Assembly (NCBI RefSeq): GCF_006715305.1 | Contig: NZ_VFMY01000001.1 | Location: forward strand, 1,612,001-1,676,000 | DNA length: 64,000 bases | Reading direction: 5' to 3' | Source of the DNA: Arthrobacter sp. SLBN-100 | GTDB lineage: Bacteria > Actinomycetota > Actinomycetes > Actinomycetales > Micrococcaceae | Shown here: one piece after another, positions 36,052 through 45,361 of the stretch | How positions within the stretch are numbered: position 1 is the stretch's first letter | Layout: the number at the start of each line of letters is the position of its first letter | The notes under the pieces: model-generated | Database searches by the model: none | The model's input: only the letters and a program-made list of their open reading frames with translations | Told to the model about the DNA's origin: nothing | Position numbers and translations under genes: made by a program

Positions 36052-37269
36052 ATGTCTGCCGCCCGCGTTTCCCAGCGCATATCTGCTATTGCCGAATCCG
36101 CTACCCTTGCCGTTGATGCCAAGGCGAAGGCGTTGAAGGCAGCAGGCCGGCCGGTTATTGGGTTCGGAGCGGGCGAACCGGACTTCCCCACCCCGGACTA
36201 CATCGTCCAGGCGGCCATCGAGGCGGCGAGCCAGCCGAAGTACCACCGCTACTCCCCCGCCGGCGGGCTGCCCGAGCTGAAGAAAGCCATTGCCGAGAAG
36301 ACCCTGCGGGACTCAGGCTACGCCGTCGACGCCTCCCAGGTCCTCGTGACCAACGGCGGCAAGCAGGCCGTTTACAACACCTTCGCCACCCTGGTGGACC
36401 CGGGCGACGAGGTCATCGTGCCCACCCCGTTCTGGACCACGTATCCGGAAGCCATCCGCCTCGCCGGCGGTGTGCCCGTTGAGGTTTTCGCCGGTCCGGA
36501 GCAGGACTACCTGGTGACCGTCGAGCAGCTTGAGGCGGCCGTCACCGACAAGACGAAGATCCTGCTGTTCGTCTCGCCGTCCAACCCCACCGGTTCGGTT
36601 TACTCTCCGGAACAGGTGGCGGAAATCGGCAAGTGGGCCGCGGCCAAGGGCCTGTGGGTTGTCACCGATGAGATTTACGAGCACCTGACCTACGACGGCG
36701 TTCCCTTCACCTCCATCGCCACCGCCGCGCCGGAGCTGGGCGACAAGGTGGTCATCCTGAACGGCGTGGCCAAAACGTATGCCATGACGGGCTGGCGCGT
36801 TGGCTGGATGATCGGTCCGGCCGATGTCATCAAGGCCGCCACCAACCTCCAGTCGCACGCCACGTCCAACGTCTCCAACATCCCGCAGGTGGCCGCCCTC
36901 GCCGCCGTGTCCGGGCCGCTGACCGCCGTGGACGAAATGAAGGTGGCGTTCGACCGCCGCCGCAAGGCCATCGTGGCCGGCCTCAACGCCATTGAAGGCG
37001 TGGAATGCCCGACGCCGAAGGGCGCCTTCTACGTGTACGCGGACGTCCGGGCACTGCTGGGTAAGGAATTCCCGACGGCGTCCGGCACCTCCACGCCGCA
37101 GACCTCCGCCGAACTGGCTGCCTTGATCCTGGATGAGGTTGAAGTGGCAGTGGTTCCGGGCGAGGCGTTCGGGCCGTCCGGGTTCCTCCGTCTTTCGTAC
37201 GCCCTGGGCGACGAGGACCTTGCCACCGGTGTGCAGCGGCTGCAGGACTTCCTGGGCAAGGCCCAGTAG
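36052..37269 (+). CDS. Aspartate aminotransferase, class I/II PLP enzyme
   Basis: Probably interconverts aspartate/2-oxoglutarate and oxaloacetate/glutamate in the cytosol. The 405-residue product has [11 protein letters not shown], the SPSNPTG motif, TDEIYE, the PLP lysine Lys241 in [16 protein letters not shown], and a C-terminal Arg region (GFLRLSYA). This pattern fits the Ib (thermophilic-type) AspAT subgroup. Monocistronic, followed by a repeat cluster. No clear ribosome site; the ATG at 36052 fits the family N-terminus ([21 protein letters not shown]). Confidence 0.93.
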   Translation: MSAARVSQRISAIAESATLAVDAKAKALKAAGRPVIGFGAGEPDFPTPDYIVQAAIEAASQPKYHRYSPAGGLPELKKAIAEKTLRDSGYAVDASQVLVTNGGKQAVYNTFATLVDPGDEVIVPTPFWTTYPEAIRLAGGVPVEVFAGPEQDYLVTVEQLEAAVTDKTKILLFVSPSNPTGSVYSPEQVAEIGKWAAAKGLWVVTDEIYEHLTYDGVPFTSIATAAPELGDKVVILNGVAKTYAMTGWRVGWMIGPADVIKAATNLQSHATSNVSNIPQVAALAAVSGPLTAVDEMKVAFDRRRKAIVAGLNAIEGVECPTPKGAFYVYADVRALLGKEFPTASGTSTPQTSAELAALILDEVEVAVVPGEAFGPSGFLRLSYALGDEDLATGVQRLQDFLGKAQ

Positions 37270-37270
37270 G

Positions 37271-37435
37271 ACGCTCTCTCACTTAACGCCGGAAAATCCC
37301 AAACGCTCTCTCATTTAACGTTGGAAAAACCGGAACGCTCTATCACTCTCTTCAGGAGAGTGATAGAGCGTTCCGGGTTAAGCCGCATCAAGTGAGAGAG
37401 CGTCGGGGAAAACCGCGCGTTAGGTGAGAGAGCGT
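37271..37435. repeat. Dispersed repeat cluster B (GTGAGAGAGCGTT family)
   Basis: Six copies of a 12-13 bp word: forward-type acgctctctcactt at 37271 and 37302 (variant catttaacg), a palindromic pair with one change at 37332-37350/37356-37374, and reversed agtgagagagcgt at 37391 and ggtgagagagcgt at 37423. The middle pair forms a perfect 19-bp hairpin with a 5-nt loop. Spacer lengths are about 20-30 bp. The same word occurs in cluster A (6975-7077). Confidence 0.85.
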
Positions 37436-37439
37436 CTGG

Positions 37440-38129
37440 TTAGAGGAGGCGGCGCTCGGCGGCCCACTTGGTGAGCTCGTGGCGGCTGGACAGCTGGAGT
37501 TTGCGGAGCACGGCGGAGACGTGCGTTTCCACTGTTTTGATGCTGATGAAGAGTTCTTTGGCGACTTCCTTGTAGCTGTAGCCACGTGCAATCAGCCGCA
37601 TGACCTCGAGTTCGCGGGCGGAGAGCCTGTCCAGTTCGTCGTCGGCTATATCTGCGGGGGAGGTGCCAAAGGCATCCAGCACGAAGCCCGCGAGGCGCGG
37701 CGAGAAGACGGCATCACCCCCGGCCACCCTGTACACGGCATCGGTGATTTCCGCCCCGGAGATGGTCTTGGTGACGTAGCCCCGCGCTCCTGCCCGGATC
37801 ACCGCCACAACATCTTCGGCCGCGTCTGACACGCTGAGCGCAAGAAACCTGGTGGTGGACAGCAGGGCGGCTGAGCCGGCGATCACTTCGCGCCCTCCAC
37901 CGCCCAGGCCGCCGGGCAGGTGGACGTCCAGCAACACCACCTCCGGGCGCTCCTGGGCGATCACGGCAATGGCCTGCTCCACCGTTGCTGCCTCCCCCAC
38001 CACGTGGATGCTCGGATCCAGGTCCGCTTTCAGGCCGGAGCGGAAGATCGCATGGTCATCGACGATCACTACCCGGACGGGTGTGGCGGGCCGGACGGGG
38101 CCTGTACCGGATCCCTGGGCGGTGTTCAT
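37440..38129 (-). CDS. LuxR/NarL-family response regulator
   Basis: DNA-binding output of a two-component system. The receiver domain covers residues 18-140 with acidic pair Asp24/Asp25, phosphorylation site Asp68 (LLDVHLPG) and the conserved Lys in GYVTKTISG. A LuxR helix-turn-helix follows (about 167-228; SARELEVMRLIARGYSYKEVA, KTVETHVSAVLRKL). Starts inside the end of the kinase gene (4-bp overlap). It is tail-to-tail with the aminotransferase gene across repeat cluster B. Likely controls the divergent PspC genes. Confidence 0.92.
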   Translation of the reverse strand: MNTAQGSGTGPVRPATPVRVVIVDDHAIFRSGLKADLDPSIHVVGEAATVEQAIAVIAQERPEVVLLDVHLPGGLGGGGREVIAGSAALLSTTRFLALSVSDAAEDVVAVIRAGARGYVTKTISGAEITDAVYRVAGGDAVFSPRLAGFVLDAFGTSPADIADDELDRLSARELEVMRLIARGYSYKEVAKELFISIKTVETHVSAVLRKLQLSSRHELTKWAAERRLL

Positions 38130-39553
38130 GGTCTGCCTTCCGTTATGTCCTGCGGGGCGGCCGGGTAGCTGAGCCGCACTTCTGTGCCTTCTGTAGTGCT
38201 GATGATCGTGGCTGTGCCGCCGTGGCGGTTCATCCGGCCGATGATGGATTCCCGGACGCCCAGCCGGTCCTCCGGCACGTGCTGCAGTTCGAAGCCCGGG
38301 CCCCGGTCCTTGATGAACACTTCCGCACGGCCGCCGGATACTTCCAGGTAAACCGAGACCGTCCCACCACCGTGCCGGGAGGCGTTCAGCATTGCCTCAC
38401 GGCTGGCCTGGATCAGGGCCTCGTGGCCCTCGCTGACCACGGTGTCCCCCACGCTCACCACCTCCACTGCATGGCCCAGCAGGTCCTCCACCTCAGCAGC
38501 AACAGCCTTGATCCGGTCCGACAGCTGCCCGGCATCCTTCCCCGGGTCGGTGAAGAGCCAGCCCCGCAGCTCCCGTTCCTGCGCACGGGCCAGCCGGACG
38601 ACGTCGTGTTCGTTGGACGCCCGCCGCTGGATCAGTGCCAGGGTCTGCAGCACGGAGTCATGGAGGTGTGCCGCGATCTCCGCACGCTCCGTTTCCCGGA
38701 TCCGGCCTGCCCGCTCCGCTTCGAGGTCGCGCCAGAATTTCAGCCCCCAGGGAAGCAGGACCAGCACCACGCCGCCCAGGACAGCCACGGAAGCCAGCAG
38801 CGCCAGCCAGGTCTGTTCCCACGAGCCGGAACCGGACACCATCACCAGGACGCCCGCCACCACCAGGGCCAGGCCGGCCGCGAGCCGGGCCCAGCCACCG
38901 GCCTGGTCCGCCTTGGTTTTGTCCACGAGCCCGGCGCGCCGGGTTTCGTCCAGCTGCACCCAGGCAATGGACGCCCCGCCAAGAACTGCCGCCGCCGGAA
39001 TCAGGGTGCCCAGCGGAACGTCCACGCCGAGGAGCTGGGCGATCAGGATGCCCGCCACCAGCAGCAGCCCGACCCCGAGCAGGATTTCCTTGCCGTACCG
39101 CATGTCGCGGAACCGGAACCAGGGCGGCCGCGCCGGTTCCGGAGTACTTTCCGCGGCGTGCCCCGGCTCAGGGTAGGAAGGTCCGCCCGGGGAGGGCAGG
39201 AACCCGCGATGGCCGGGCATGCCTGGGGGTTCAAGGGCTGGCCCGGCTGTCGGGACACCAGCAGGAACACCGCTGCGGACAACTGTGGGGACAGTCTCCT
39301 GGCTCACGGCAGGCGCAATGGTCGACGCCGGCCGGCGTGCCTGCCGCCGCGCGCTTTCGTCCGCGGTGGGCACCATGATCCACAACCAGGCATAGAAGAC
39401 GACGCCGGCACCGCCCGCCAGCGAAGCCAGGACCATACCCACCCGCACGTTCCGGACCGGCCAGCCCAGGTGCGCTGCAAGGCCGGAGCACACACCCGCG
39501 ATAAAGCGGTCGCTGCGCCGGACCAGCGGGGGCCGGATGGGGGGGGTTGTCAT
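38126..39553 (-). CDS. PspC-domain sensor histidine kinase
   Basis: Membrane sensor kinase. Residues 10-62 are a PspC domain (RSDRFIAGVCSGLAAHLG...FYAWLWIMVP), followed by a Pro-rich linker and four further hydrophobic segments (about 157-178, 182-200, 224-241, 248-270). The HisKA_3 phospho-acceptor is His298 in AAHLHDSVLQTL, and the ATPase domain has the EAMLNASRHGGG N-box and DRGPGFE G-box. Pairs with the LuxR regulator downstream. PspC at the N-terminus suggests sensing of envelope stress; the signal itself is unknown. Confidence 0.92.
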   Translation of the reverse strand: MTTPPIRPPLVRRSDRFIAGVCSGLAAHLGWPVRNVRVGMVLASLAGGAGVVFYAWLWIMVPTADESARRQARRPASTIAPAVSQETVPTVVRSGVPAGVPTAGPALEPPGMPGHRGFLPSPGGPSYPEPGHAAESTPEPARPPWFRFRDMRYGKEILLGVGLLLVAGILIAQLLGVDVPLGTLIPAAAVLGGASIAWVQLDETRRAGLVDKTKADQAGGWARLAAGLALVVAGVLVMVSGSGSWEQTWLALLASVAVLGGVVLVLLPWGLKFWRDLEAERAGRIRETERAEIAAHLHDSVLQTLALIQRRASNEHDVVRLARAQERELRGWLFTDPGKDAGQLSDRIKAVAAEVEDLLGHAVEVVSVGDTVVSEGHEALIQASREAMLNASRHGGGTVSVYLEVSGGRAEVFIKDRGPGFELQHVPEDRLGVRESIIGRMNRHGGTATIISTTEGTEVRLSYPAAPQDITEGRP

Positions 39554-39677
39554 GGATCAATCCAAACACGGATCAGGGTCTCCCGGACCCGGTTCGGGCC
39601 TGAACCGGGGGCCGCTCAGGGACCGTTCAGGGTGTCCCCCAGTAGAGCGGAAGCGCCGCGGACGGAAGGATCGAAGT

Positions 39678-41300
39678 ATGAACTCGCAAACGCCCACCCC
39701 TGATGACGGCCATCCAACGGAGCCCCTCCCCGAACGGGACAACGCACAACCCACCGAGCCCCTGCCGCCGGCCTCCCCGTCCCTGCAGGACCAGAAGCCG
39801 CCGCAGGAACCAGCGCAGGAACCCGCCAGCGGATCCAGCAGCGAATCCAGCCGCGAATCCACTAGCGAATCCAGCCAGGACAGCTTCGGCGGGCCCTACA
39901 CCGGCCCGCCAGCCGGTTCCTACCCTGCGCCGAACACCGGCAGCTACGCGTATGCCGGAATGCCCGGCCAGCAGGCAGACTTCTTTGGCTGGATCCGCAG
40001 CCACGGCATCAGCCGCGGCCAGGACCGCTGGATCGGCGGCGTATCCAGCGGACTTGCCCACCGCATGGGAATCGACCCGCTGATCATCCGCGGCGTCTTC
40101 ATCGTCCTCACCCTCTTCGCCGGCATCGGCGTACTCCTCTACGGCCTCGCGTGGGCGTTCCTTCCGGAGCCCGACGGCCGGATCCATGTCCAGGAAGCCG
40201 GCGCGGGCCGCTGGACCAGCGGCATGACGGGTTCCCTGATCGCCATCATCCTCGGCTTCGGCGGGCTGGGCGGCGGCTTCTGGGGCTGGGGCAACCGCGG
40301 CTTCGGCGGCTTCCTCTGGACCATCTTCTGGGTGGGCGGGGCGATCTACCTGATCTACTACCTGGTCCAGCGGAACAAGGCCGCAGCCGAAACCCCCGCC
40401 GGCGCAGCAGCGGCAGGCACCAACGCCTACGCGTCGGGTTCCGCCACAGCAACAACTCCTCCGTACTCCGACGTCGCAGGCACAGGTCCCTTCACCGGGA
40501 GCCCCTACGGCGGCACCTCCTCCGATACCACGTCCGGCAGCGGCTATAACGGCAGCGGGTATGGAGGCGGTGCTTACGGCGGCAGCGGATCCGGCGGCAG
40601 CGGCTGGGACAACGGACGGTACGGCGGCGCCCGGCCGCCCCAAGGTCCTCCACCGGCACCCAAGGTGCGTCCCGCAGGTCCCGGTGCTCCCGCCGTCGCG
40701 ATGGTTGCCGGCAGCGCGCTGCTGGCCGGTGCCGGACTCAAAGCGCTGGATGTCACCAACATCATCAACCTCGGTGACTCCACCAACGCCATTGCCTTGG
40801 CCAGCGCGGCCGCGGTCCTGGGCCTGGGGATCCTCGTCATGGGCCTGCGCGGCAGGACGGCGGGCATCCTGTCATTCTTCGCGGTGGCAGTGCTCATCAT
40901 GGGCGGCATCTTCAACGTGGTGGGCAGCAACGGCGACCGGATGCGGTTCCAGCAAGTGAACTGGAACCCGGCGAGCATCGAAGAGGCCCGCAACGGCCTT
41001 GATGTCGCCGGCAGCCGCGGCACTGTTGACCTTACCCGCCTCGACGCCAACGCCCCCCTGACTTCCGAGGTGGTGGTTCCGCTCGACATCACGGCAAGCA
41101 ACGTGACGGTTGTTATCCCTGCAAAAGTGCCCGTGGATATCAAAGCGGACATGGCCATGGGGAACATCAACGAACGCAGCGGCGACCGCGGCGGCATCAC
41201 CACCAGGGAAAGCAGCTACAACAGCGACGAGCCTGGCAGCCACCTGATCATCGAGATCGAGGGCGCCTTCAGCAACGTCACCATTGAGGAAGGTAACTAA
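39678..41300 (+). CDS. PspC-domain membrane protein with LiaF-like C-terminal domain
   Basis: Probable modulator of the divergent two-component system. The ATG at 39678 has GGAAGGA upstream. The 540-residue product has a Pro/Glu/Ser-rich N-terminus (1-85), a PspC domain (about 115-170; DRWIGGVSSGLAHRMGID), two or three hydrophobic segments, a long Gly/Ser/Tyr-rich linker, three more hydrophobic segments (about 335-425) and a final beta-rich domain (DVAGSRGTVDLTRLD onward) resembling the LiaF/DUF2154 antibiotic-response domain. In Firmicutes LiaF restrains the LiaSR pair, which suggests a similar role here (inference). Confidence 0.85.
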   Translation: MNSQTPTPDDGHPTEPLPERDNAQPTEPLPPASPSLQDQKPPQEPAQEPASGSSSESSRESTSESSQDSFGGPYTGPPAGSYPAPNTGSYAYAGMPGQQADFFGWIRSHGISRGQDRWIGGVSSGLAHRMGIDPLIIRGVFIVLTLFAGIGVLLYGLAWAFLPEPDGRIHVQEAGAGRWTSGMTGSLIAIILGFGGLGGGFWGWGNRGFGGFLWTIFWVGGAIYLIYYLVQRNKAAAETPAGAAAAGTNAYASGSATATTPPYSDVAGTGPFTGSPYGGTSSDTTSGSGYNGSGYGGGAYGGSGSGGSGWDNGRYGGARPPQGPPPAPKVRPAGPGAPAVAMVAGSALLAGAGLKALDVTNIINLGDSTNAIALASAAAVLGLGILVMGLRGRTAGILSFFAVAVLIMGGIFNVVGSNGDRMRFQQVNWNPASIEEARNGLDVAGSRGTVDLTRLDANAPLTSEVVVPLDITASNVTVVIPAKVPVDIKADMAMGNINERSGDRGGITTRESSYNSDEPGSHLIIEIEGAFSNVTIEEGN

Positions 41301-41301
41301 G

Positions 41302-41601
41302 ATGAGCAGCCAAACTCCGGCCCCGGACCCTTACGTTCCGGATCCGTACGTCCCCGGAAGCACGACGGCGGCAGGCAGCGCTGCTGCCCCTCCCTCCGGA
41401 GCGAGGGTAGGCACGGTGGTGTGGGGCTTGATCGTCCTGGCCCTCGCCGCCCTGATCATCATCGCCCAGCTGGGCATCGTCACCCTGAACGGGACCTACG
41501 TCCTAATCGGCCTGATGATTGGGGCCGGCGCGGCCCTGGTGGTGGGCGGACTCCTCTCCGCCCGGAAACGTGACAACAGCCCCACAACACGGAAGTCTTG
41601 A
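41302..41601 (+). CDS. Small two-span membrane protein
   Basis: Hypothetical, 99 residues from an ATG one base past the upstream stop, with GAGGAAGG as ribosome site. A repeated PDPYVPDPYVPG motif at the N-terminus is followed by two membrane helices (about 41-62 and 66-86) and a charged tail. Cotranscribed with the PspC genes, so probably part of the same envelope module. No family recognised with certainty. Confidence 0.8.
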   Translation: MSSQTPAPDPYVPDPYVPGSTTAAGSAAAPPSGARVGTVVWGLIVLALAALIIIAQLGIVTLNGTYVLIGLMIGAGAALVVGGLLSARKRDNSPTTRKS

Positions 41602-41604
41602 ACC

Positions 41605-41862
41605 ATGGACAAGTTTTTCAGCACAGTCAGGGGCCTTGGCCTGAAACGCGGACCGGAACGGTGGCTCGGAGGGGTGCTGGGAGGAATCGCTGCCAAGCTC
41701 AACGTGGACGTAGCTTTCGTCCGGATCGCCTTCCTGATCTTCTGCCTGCTCCCCGGCCCGGCCGTCATCTTCTACCTCCTGGCCTGGGTTATCCTGCCGG
41801 ACCAGCGCAACGTCATCCCGCTCCAGACATTCCTCGAGCAGCGGTCCATCAACCGCCCCTAG
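41605..41862 (+). CDS. Small PspC-domain protein
   Basis: 85 residues, almost wholly a PspC domain: RGPERWLGGVLGGIAAKLNVDV, then a membrane helix (VRIAFLIFCLLPGPAVIFYLLAWVILP). It is the third gene of the plus-strand unit and the third PspC domain in the locus. Ends at a terminator. Confidence 0.9.
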   Translation: MDKFFSTVRGLGLKRGPERWLGGVLGGIAAKLNVDVAFVRIAFLIFCLLPGPAVIFYLLAWVILPDQRNVIPLQTFLEQRSINRP

Positions 41863-41874
41863 CACACCAGCCAA

Positions 41875-41910
41875 AAAGGCTCCCGCTGCTTTTATGGAGC
41901 GGGAGCCTTT
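41875..41910. terminator. Terminator after the PspC genes
   Basis: A 13-bp stem (41875-41887 with 41898-41910) with a 10-nt loop; a short T-run lies in the 3' arm on the plus strand. Confidence 0.8.
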
Positions 41911-41956
41911 CTGCGTTCCCGGTGACTGCAGCAGACTTGGGGCTAATGTAACCGGT

Positions 41957-41987
41957 TTGTGTCGTACCCCACACCCCCTACTAGACT
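41957..41987 (+). promoter_or_regulatory. Possible pfkA promoter
   Basis: TTGTGT (41957-41962) and TAGACT (41982-41987), 19 bp apart, end 62 bp before the pfkA ATG. The spacing is a little long and the call is weak. Confidence 0.3.
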
Positions 41988-42049
41988 CTATGTGAGCTCA
42001 GCGTGGCGCTCTGCCCGTATACCTTCTCCCCAGGATTTGAGCCAGCAAC

Positions 42050-43075
42050 ATGAAAATTGGAATTCTCACCAGCGGTGGCGACTGCCCCGGATTGAACGCC
42101 GTGATCCGCGGAGCGGTCCTCAAAGGCATTGCCATTCACGGTCACGAATTCGTGGGTTTCCTTGACGGCTGGCGCGGCGTGGTGGAGGGCGACATCATCG
42201 ATATTCCCCGCACCATGGTCCGCGGCATTGCCAAGCAGGGCGGAACCATTCTGGGTACCTCCCGCACCAATCCCTTCGAAAACGGCGGCGGTCCCGAGGT
42301 CATCAAAGCCCACATGGACCGCCTCGGCATCGATGCCATCATTGCGATCGGCGGTGAGGGAACCCTCGCTGCCGCCAAGCGCCTCACGGACGCAGGCCTG
42401 AAGATCGTGGGCGTCCCCAAGACCGTGGACAACGACCTCGACGCCACGGACTACACCTTCGGCTTCGACACTGCCGTGCAGATCGCCACCGAAGCCATCG
42501 ACCGGCTCCGCACCACCGGCGAATCACACCACCGCTGCATGATCGCCGAAGTGATGGGCCGCCATGTGGGCTGGATCGCCCTCCACGCCGGCATGGCAGC
42601 CGGCGCCCACGCCATCCTCATCCCGGAGCAGAAGGTCAGCATCGAGCAGATCACTGAATGGGTGAAGGAAGCCCACGCCCGTGGCCGCGCGCCCCTGGTG
42701 GTGGTCGCTGAAGGCTTCGTGCCCGAGCACATGGAAACCCCGCACTCCGAACGCGGCCTGGACACCTTCGGCCGGCCCCGCCTGGGCGGTATTGCGGACC
42801 AGCTCGCCCCGGAACTCGAAGCACGCACCGGCATCGAAACCCGCGCCACCATCCTGGGCCACATCCAGCGCGGCGGCGTGCCGTCAGCCTTCGACCGGGT
42901 CCTCGCCACCAGGCTGGGCATGGCCGCCATCGACTCCGTGGTGGAAGGCTACTGGGGCACCATGGTGGCGCTGAAGGGCACGGACATTGAGCACGTAGGC
43001 TTCCAGGAAGCCTTGGGCAAGCTCAAGACTGTCCCGCAGAAGCGCTATGACGAAGCTGCCGTCCTCTTCGGCTGA
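42050..43075 (+). CDS. pfkA: 6-phosphofructokinase (ATP-dependent type)
   Basis: Phosphorylates fructose 6-phosphate in glycolysis. The 341-residue product has GGDCPGLNAVIRG at the N-terminus, GGEGTLAAA in the nucleotide loop and PKTVDNDLDATDYTFGFDTA with the catalytic Asp. Gly follows the acidic residue of GGEG (position 104 of the E. coli enzyme), which favours ATP over pyrophosphate; Lys in PKT is the combination seen in actinobacterial ATP-PFKs. Monocistronic. Confidence 0.93.
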   Translation: MKIGILTSGGDCPGLNAVIRGAVLKGIAIHGHEFVGFLDGWRGVVEGDIIDIPRTMVRGIAKQGGTILGTSRTNPFENGGGPEVIKAHMDRLGIDAIIAIGGEGTLAAAKRLTDAGLKIVGVPKTVDNDLDATDYTFGFDTAVQIATEAIDRLRTTGESHHRCMIAEVMGRHVGWIALHAGMAAGAHAILIPEQKVSIEQITEWVKEAHARGRAPLVVVAEGFVPEHMETPHSERGLDTFGRPRLGGIADQLAPELEARTGIETRATILGHIQRGGVPSAFDRVLATRLGMAAIDSVVEGYWGTMVALKGTDIEHVGFQEALGKLKTVPQKRYDEAAVLFG

Positions 43076-43120
43076 GGTGTCCTGTTCGGCCGCGCCGGCT
43101 GCCCGCCCTAGGCTGGGATC

Positions 43121-43837
43121 ATGACACTTGACCCCGGTTCTGCCGCCATCATCCAGCTTGCATGGGCCCGGCGCCTGGAACTCGACGACGACGCTTTCGG
43201 TTCTGCCCTGGCCTCCGGGGAGCGGATTGTCCGTGCCGACGAATCAGCCCGCACCGTGGAGTTCGTGCGGCTCTTTGGCAGTTCGGCACTGGTGGGTCCG
43301 CAGTGGGCCATTGACGCCGCCGCGGGCATTCCGGACGAGGAGATGGCCCAGCACGTCACGCTCCTGACGCTGACCCGGTCCCACGGCGGCCACGGGCTGG
43401 GCGCCGCGGCGTTGTTCTTCGCGGACGACCTGCCGCTCAAGCAGCCCCCGGAAGAGATGACCGTCTCGCACGGCAACCCGGAAGCCATCGAACTGGAGGG
43501 CCGCTGCCCGCCGGACGACGTCAACGAGGTGGGCCTTTCAGACCTCGAAAACCGCTACACCATCATCCACGAGGTGGAGGGCCGGCGCGTGCCCCTGGCC
43601 TGCGGTGCCTACTCCGAATGGGTGGGCCTGCTGGCCCAGCTCGGGGTCCTGGTGGACCCGGAATGGCGCCGCCGCGGCCTGGGCTCGCTCGCCGTGTCCA
43701 TCGCCGCCCACGAAGCCTTGGCCGCAGGGCTTACGCTGCAGTGGCGCACCGACGTCAGCAACACCGGATCCCTGGCGCTGGCCCGGAAGCTCGGCCTGTC
43801 AGCCGGCGGAATCCAGACCAGCGTCCACCTTGGCTGA
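43121..43837 (+). CDS. GNAT-family N-acetyltransferase
   Basis: Acetyl-CoA-dependent transferase with unknown substrate. The 238-residue product has a divergent N-terminal half and a C-terminal GNAT core with VLVDPEWRRRGLGSLAVSIAAHEAL and SLALARKLGLSAGG. The last 39 bp overlap the 3' end of the drug transporter gene on the other strand. Confidence 0.82.
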   Translation: MTLDPGSAAIIQLAWARRLELDDDAFGSALASGERIVRADESARTVEFVRLFGSSALVGPQWAIDAAAGIPDEEMAQHVTLLTLTRSHGGHGLGAAALFFADDLPLKQPPEEMTVSHGNPEAIELEGRCPPDDVNEVGLSDLENRYTIIHEVEGRRVPLACGAYSEWVGLLAQLGVLVDPEWRRRGLGSLAVSIAAHEALAAGLTLQWRTDVSNTGSLALARKLGLSAGGIQTSVHLG

Positions 43838-45313
43838 CGGGGAAGCAGTGCCCCAGCCCTGAACCGGCTGGGGCTTGGCAAAGAACAGTGCCACGGCCGC
43901 GCCCACCAGGATCACACCGGCGGGCAGCAGGATGGACTGGCCCATCGCCGTCGCAAATCCGCTGTGGAGGGCCTCCGGCAGGCTTCCGGAGAACCCCATG
44001 CCTTCGCCGGCAGTTCCACCCTGCCCGCCCGAGGGAAGCTCGGCAGCCAGCCGGGACTGGATCAGCACGGCGATGGCAGCGCTGCCGAGGACTGCGCCGA
44101 TCTGCCGGGTGGTGTTGTAGACCCCCGAACCGGCGCCGGCCTGCCGCGGCGGAAGGTTGCGCGTGGCGGTGGTGCTCAGCGGCGCCCAAATGCCGGCGTT
44201 GGCGAATCCCAGGACGGCGCTGGGCAGCAGGAACATCAGAATGGGCGTGTCCGGCTGCATCAGAACCGAGTTCCAGACCAGCGCCACGGCCATCAGCACC
44301 AGGCCGGCGGCGGTGATGAACTTGGGATTGACCCTGTCGATGATCTTTCCCACCACAGGCGCCAGGCCGCCGGAGATCAGTGCCATGGGCACCATCATGA
44401 GGGCCGACTGGGTGGGTGTGAGGCCGCGGACCAGCTGGTAGTAGAAAATCAGCGGCAGGCTGAAGGCCGTCACGGTGAAGCCCACGGTGGTGATGCCGAT
44501 GTTGGCCAGGGAAAAGTTGCGGTCCCGGAAAAGGTCCAGCGGCAGCAGCGGTTCACCCTTGTTGAAGCGCTGCCACAGGACAAACAGGGCCAGGACGGCG
44601 GTTCCGGCGATGATCAGGCCCCACACGGTGATGGGCCCGCTGATGGTGCCCCAGTTGTACGTTTCGCCTTCCTGGATGCCGAACACCAGCAGGAAGAGTC
44701 CGACGGCGCTGAGCAGGACGCCGGGGATATCGAACCGGTGCGGGTGCGTGCTGAGGGCGGGAACGTTGCGCCACGCGAGGATGAAGCCCGCGATGCCGAC
44801 GGGCACGTTGATGAAGAAGATCCATTCCCAGCCAAACCCGTCAACCAGGACGCCGCCCAGGATGGGACCCACAAGGGTGGCGATGCCCGCCGTGGCACCC
44901 CATACGGCCATTGCCGCGCCACGACGGTCCGGCGGGAAGATCCGGGTGATCACGGCCATGGTCTGCGGCGTCATGATGGCCGCGCCGAGGCCCTGCAGTA
45001 CCCGCGCCGCAATGAGGGTCCGGACATCACCGGACAGGCCGCACCACAGCGAGGCCAGGGTGAAGACCACCAGCCCGGACAGGTACAGCTTCTTCGGCCC
45101 GAAGCGGTCGCCCAGCCTGCCGGTGATCAGCAGCGGGACGGCATAGGCCAGGAGGTAGGCGCTGGTGACCCAGATGACCGCGTTGATGTCTGCATTCAGG
45201 CCCTCCATGATGCGCGGATTGGCCACGGAAACGATAGTGGTGTCGATCAGGATCATAAAGAAGCCGATCACCAGCGACCAAAGGGCCGGCCACTGCTTTG
45301 CTACGTTTTCCAC
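43799..45313 (-). CDS. DHA2-family (EmrB/QacA-type) drug efflux transporter
   Basis: Proton-driven multidrug exporter of the major facilitator superfamily. I place the start at GTG 45313 (GAAGGA seven bases upstream); a TTG at 45331 is the alternative. The 504-residue product has about 14 membrane helices, motif A GRLGDRFGPKKLYLSG, the motif-C-like GPILGGVLVDGFGWEWIFFINVP and the DTTIVSVANPRI start typical of DHA2. No TetR-type regulator lies beside it. The substrate cannot be inferred. Confidence 0.93.
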   Translation of the reverse strand: MENVAKQWPALWSLVIGFFMILIDTTIVSVANPRIMEGLNADINAVIWVTSAYLLAYAVPLLITGRLGDRFGPKKLYLSGLVVFTLASLWCGLSGDVRTLIAARVLQGLGAAIMTPQTMAVITRIFPPDRRGAAMAVWGATAGIATLVGPILGGVLVDGFGWEWIFFINVPVGIAGFILAWRNVPALSTHPHRFDIPGVLLSAVGLFLLVFGIQEGETYNWGTISGPITVWGLIIAGTAVLALFVLWQRFNKGEPLLPLDLFRDRNFSLANIGITTVGFTVTAFSLPLIFYYQLVRGLTPTQSALMMVPMALISGGLAPVVGKIIDRVNPKFITAAGLVLMAVALVWNSVLMQPDTPILMFLLPSAVLGFANAGIWAPLSTTATRNLPPRQAGAGSGVYNTTRQIGAVLGSAAIAVLIQSRLAAELPSGGQGGTAGEGMGFSGSLPEALHSGFATAMGQSILLPAGVILVGAAVALFFAKPQPVQGWGTASPSAKVDAGLDSAG

Positions 45314-45361
45314 TGGGTCATCCTTCGTCAAGTTGTTGCTGCCGGGCGGGACCCGCAGTTA

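Noticed and set aside
42050..43075. Pyrophosphate-dependent phosphofructokinase
   Set aside because: The loop reads GGEG rather than GGDD, so the residue that blocks ATP in the PPi enzymes is missing; ATP is favoured.
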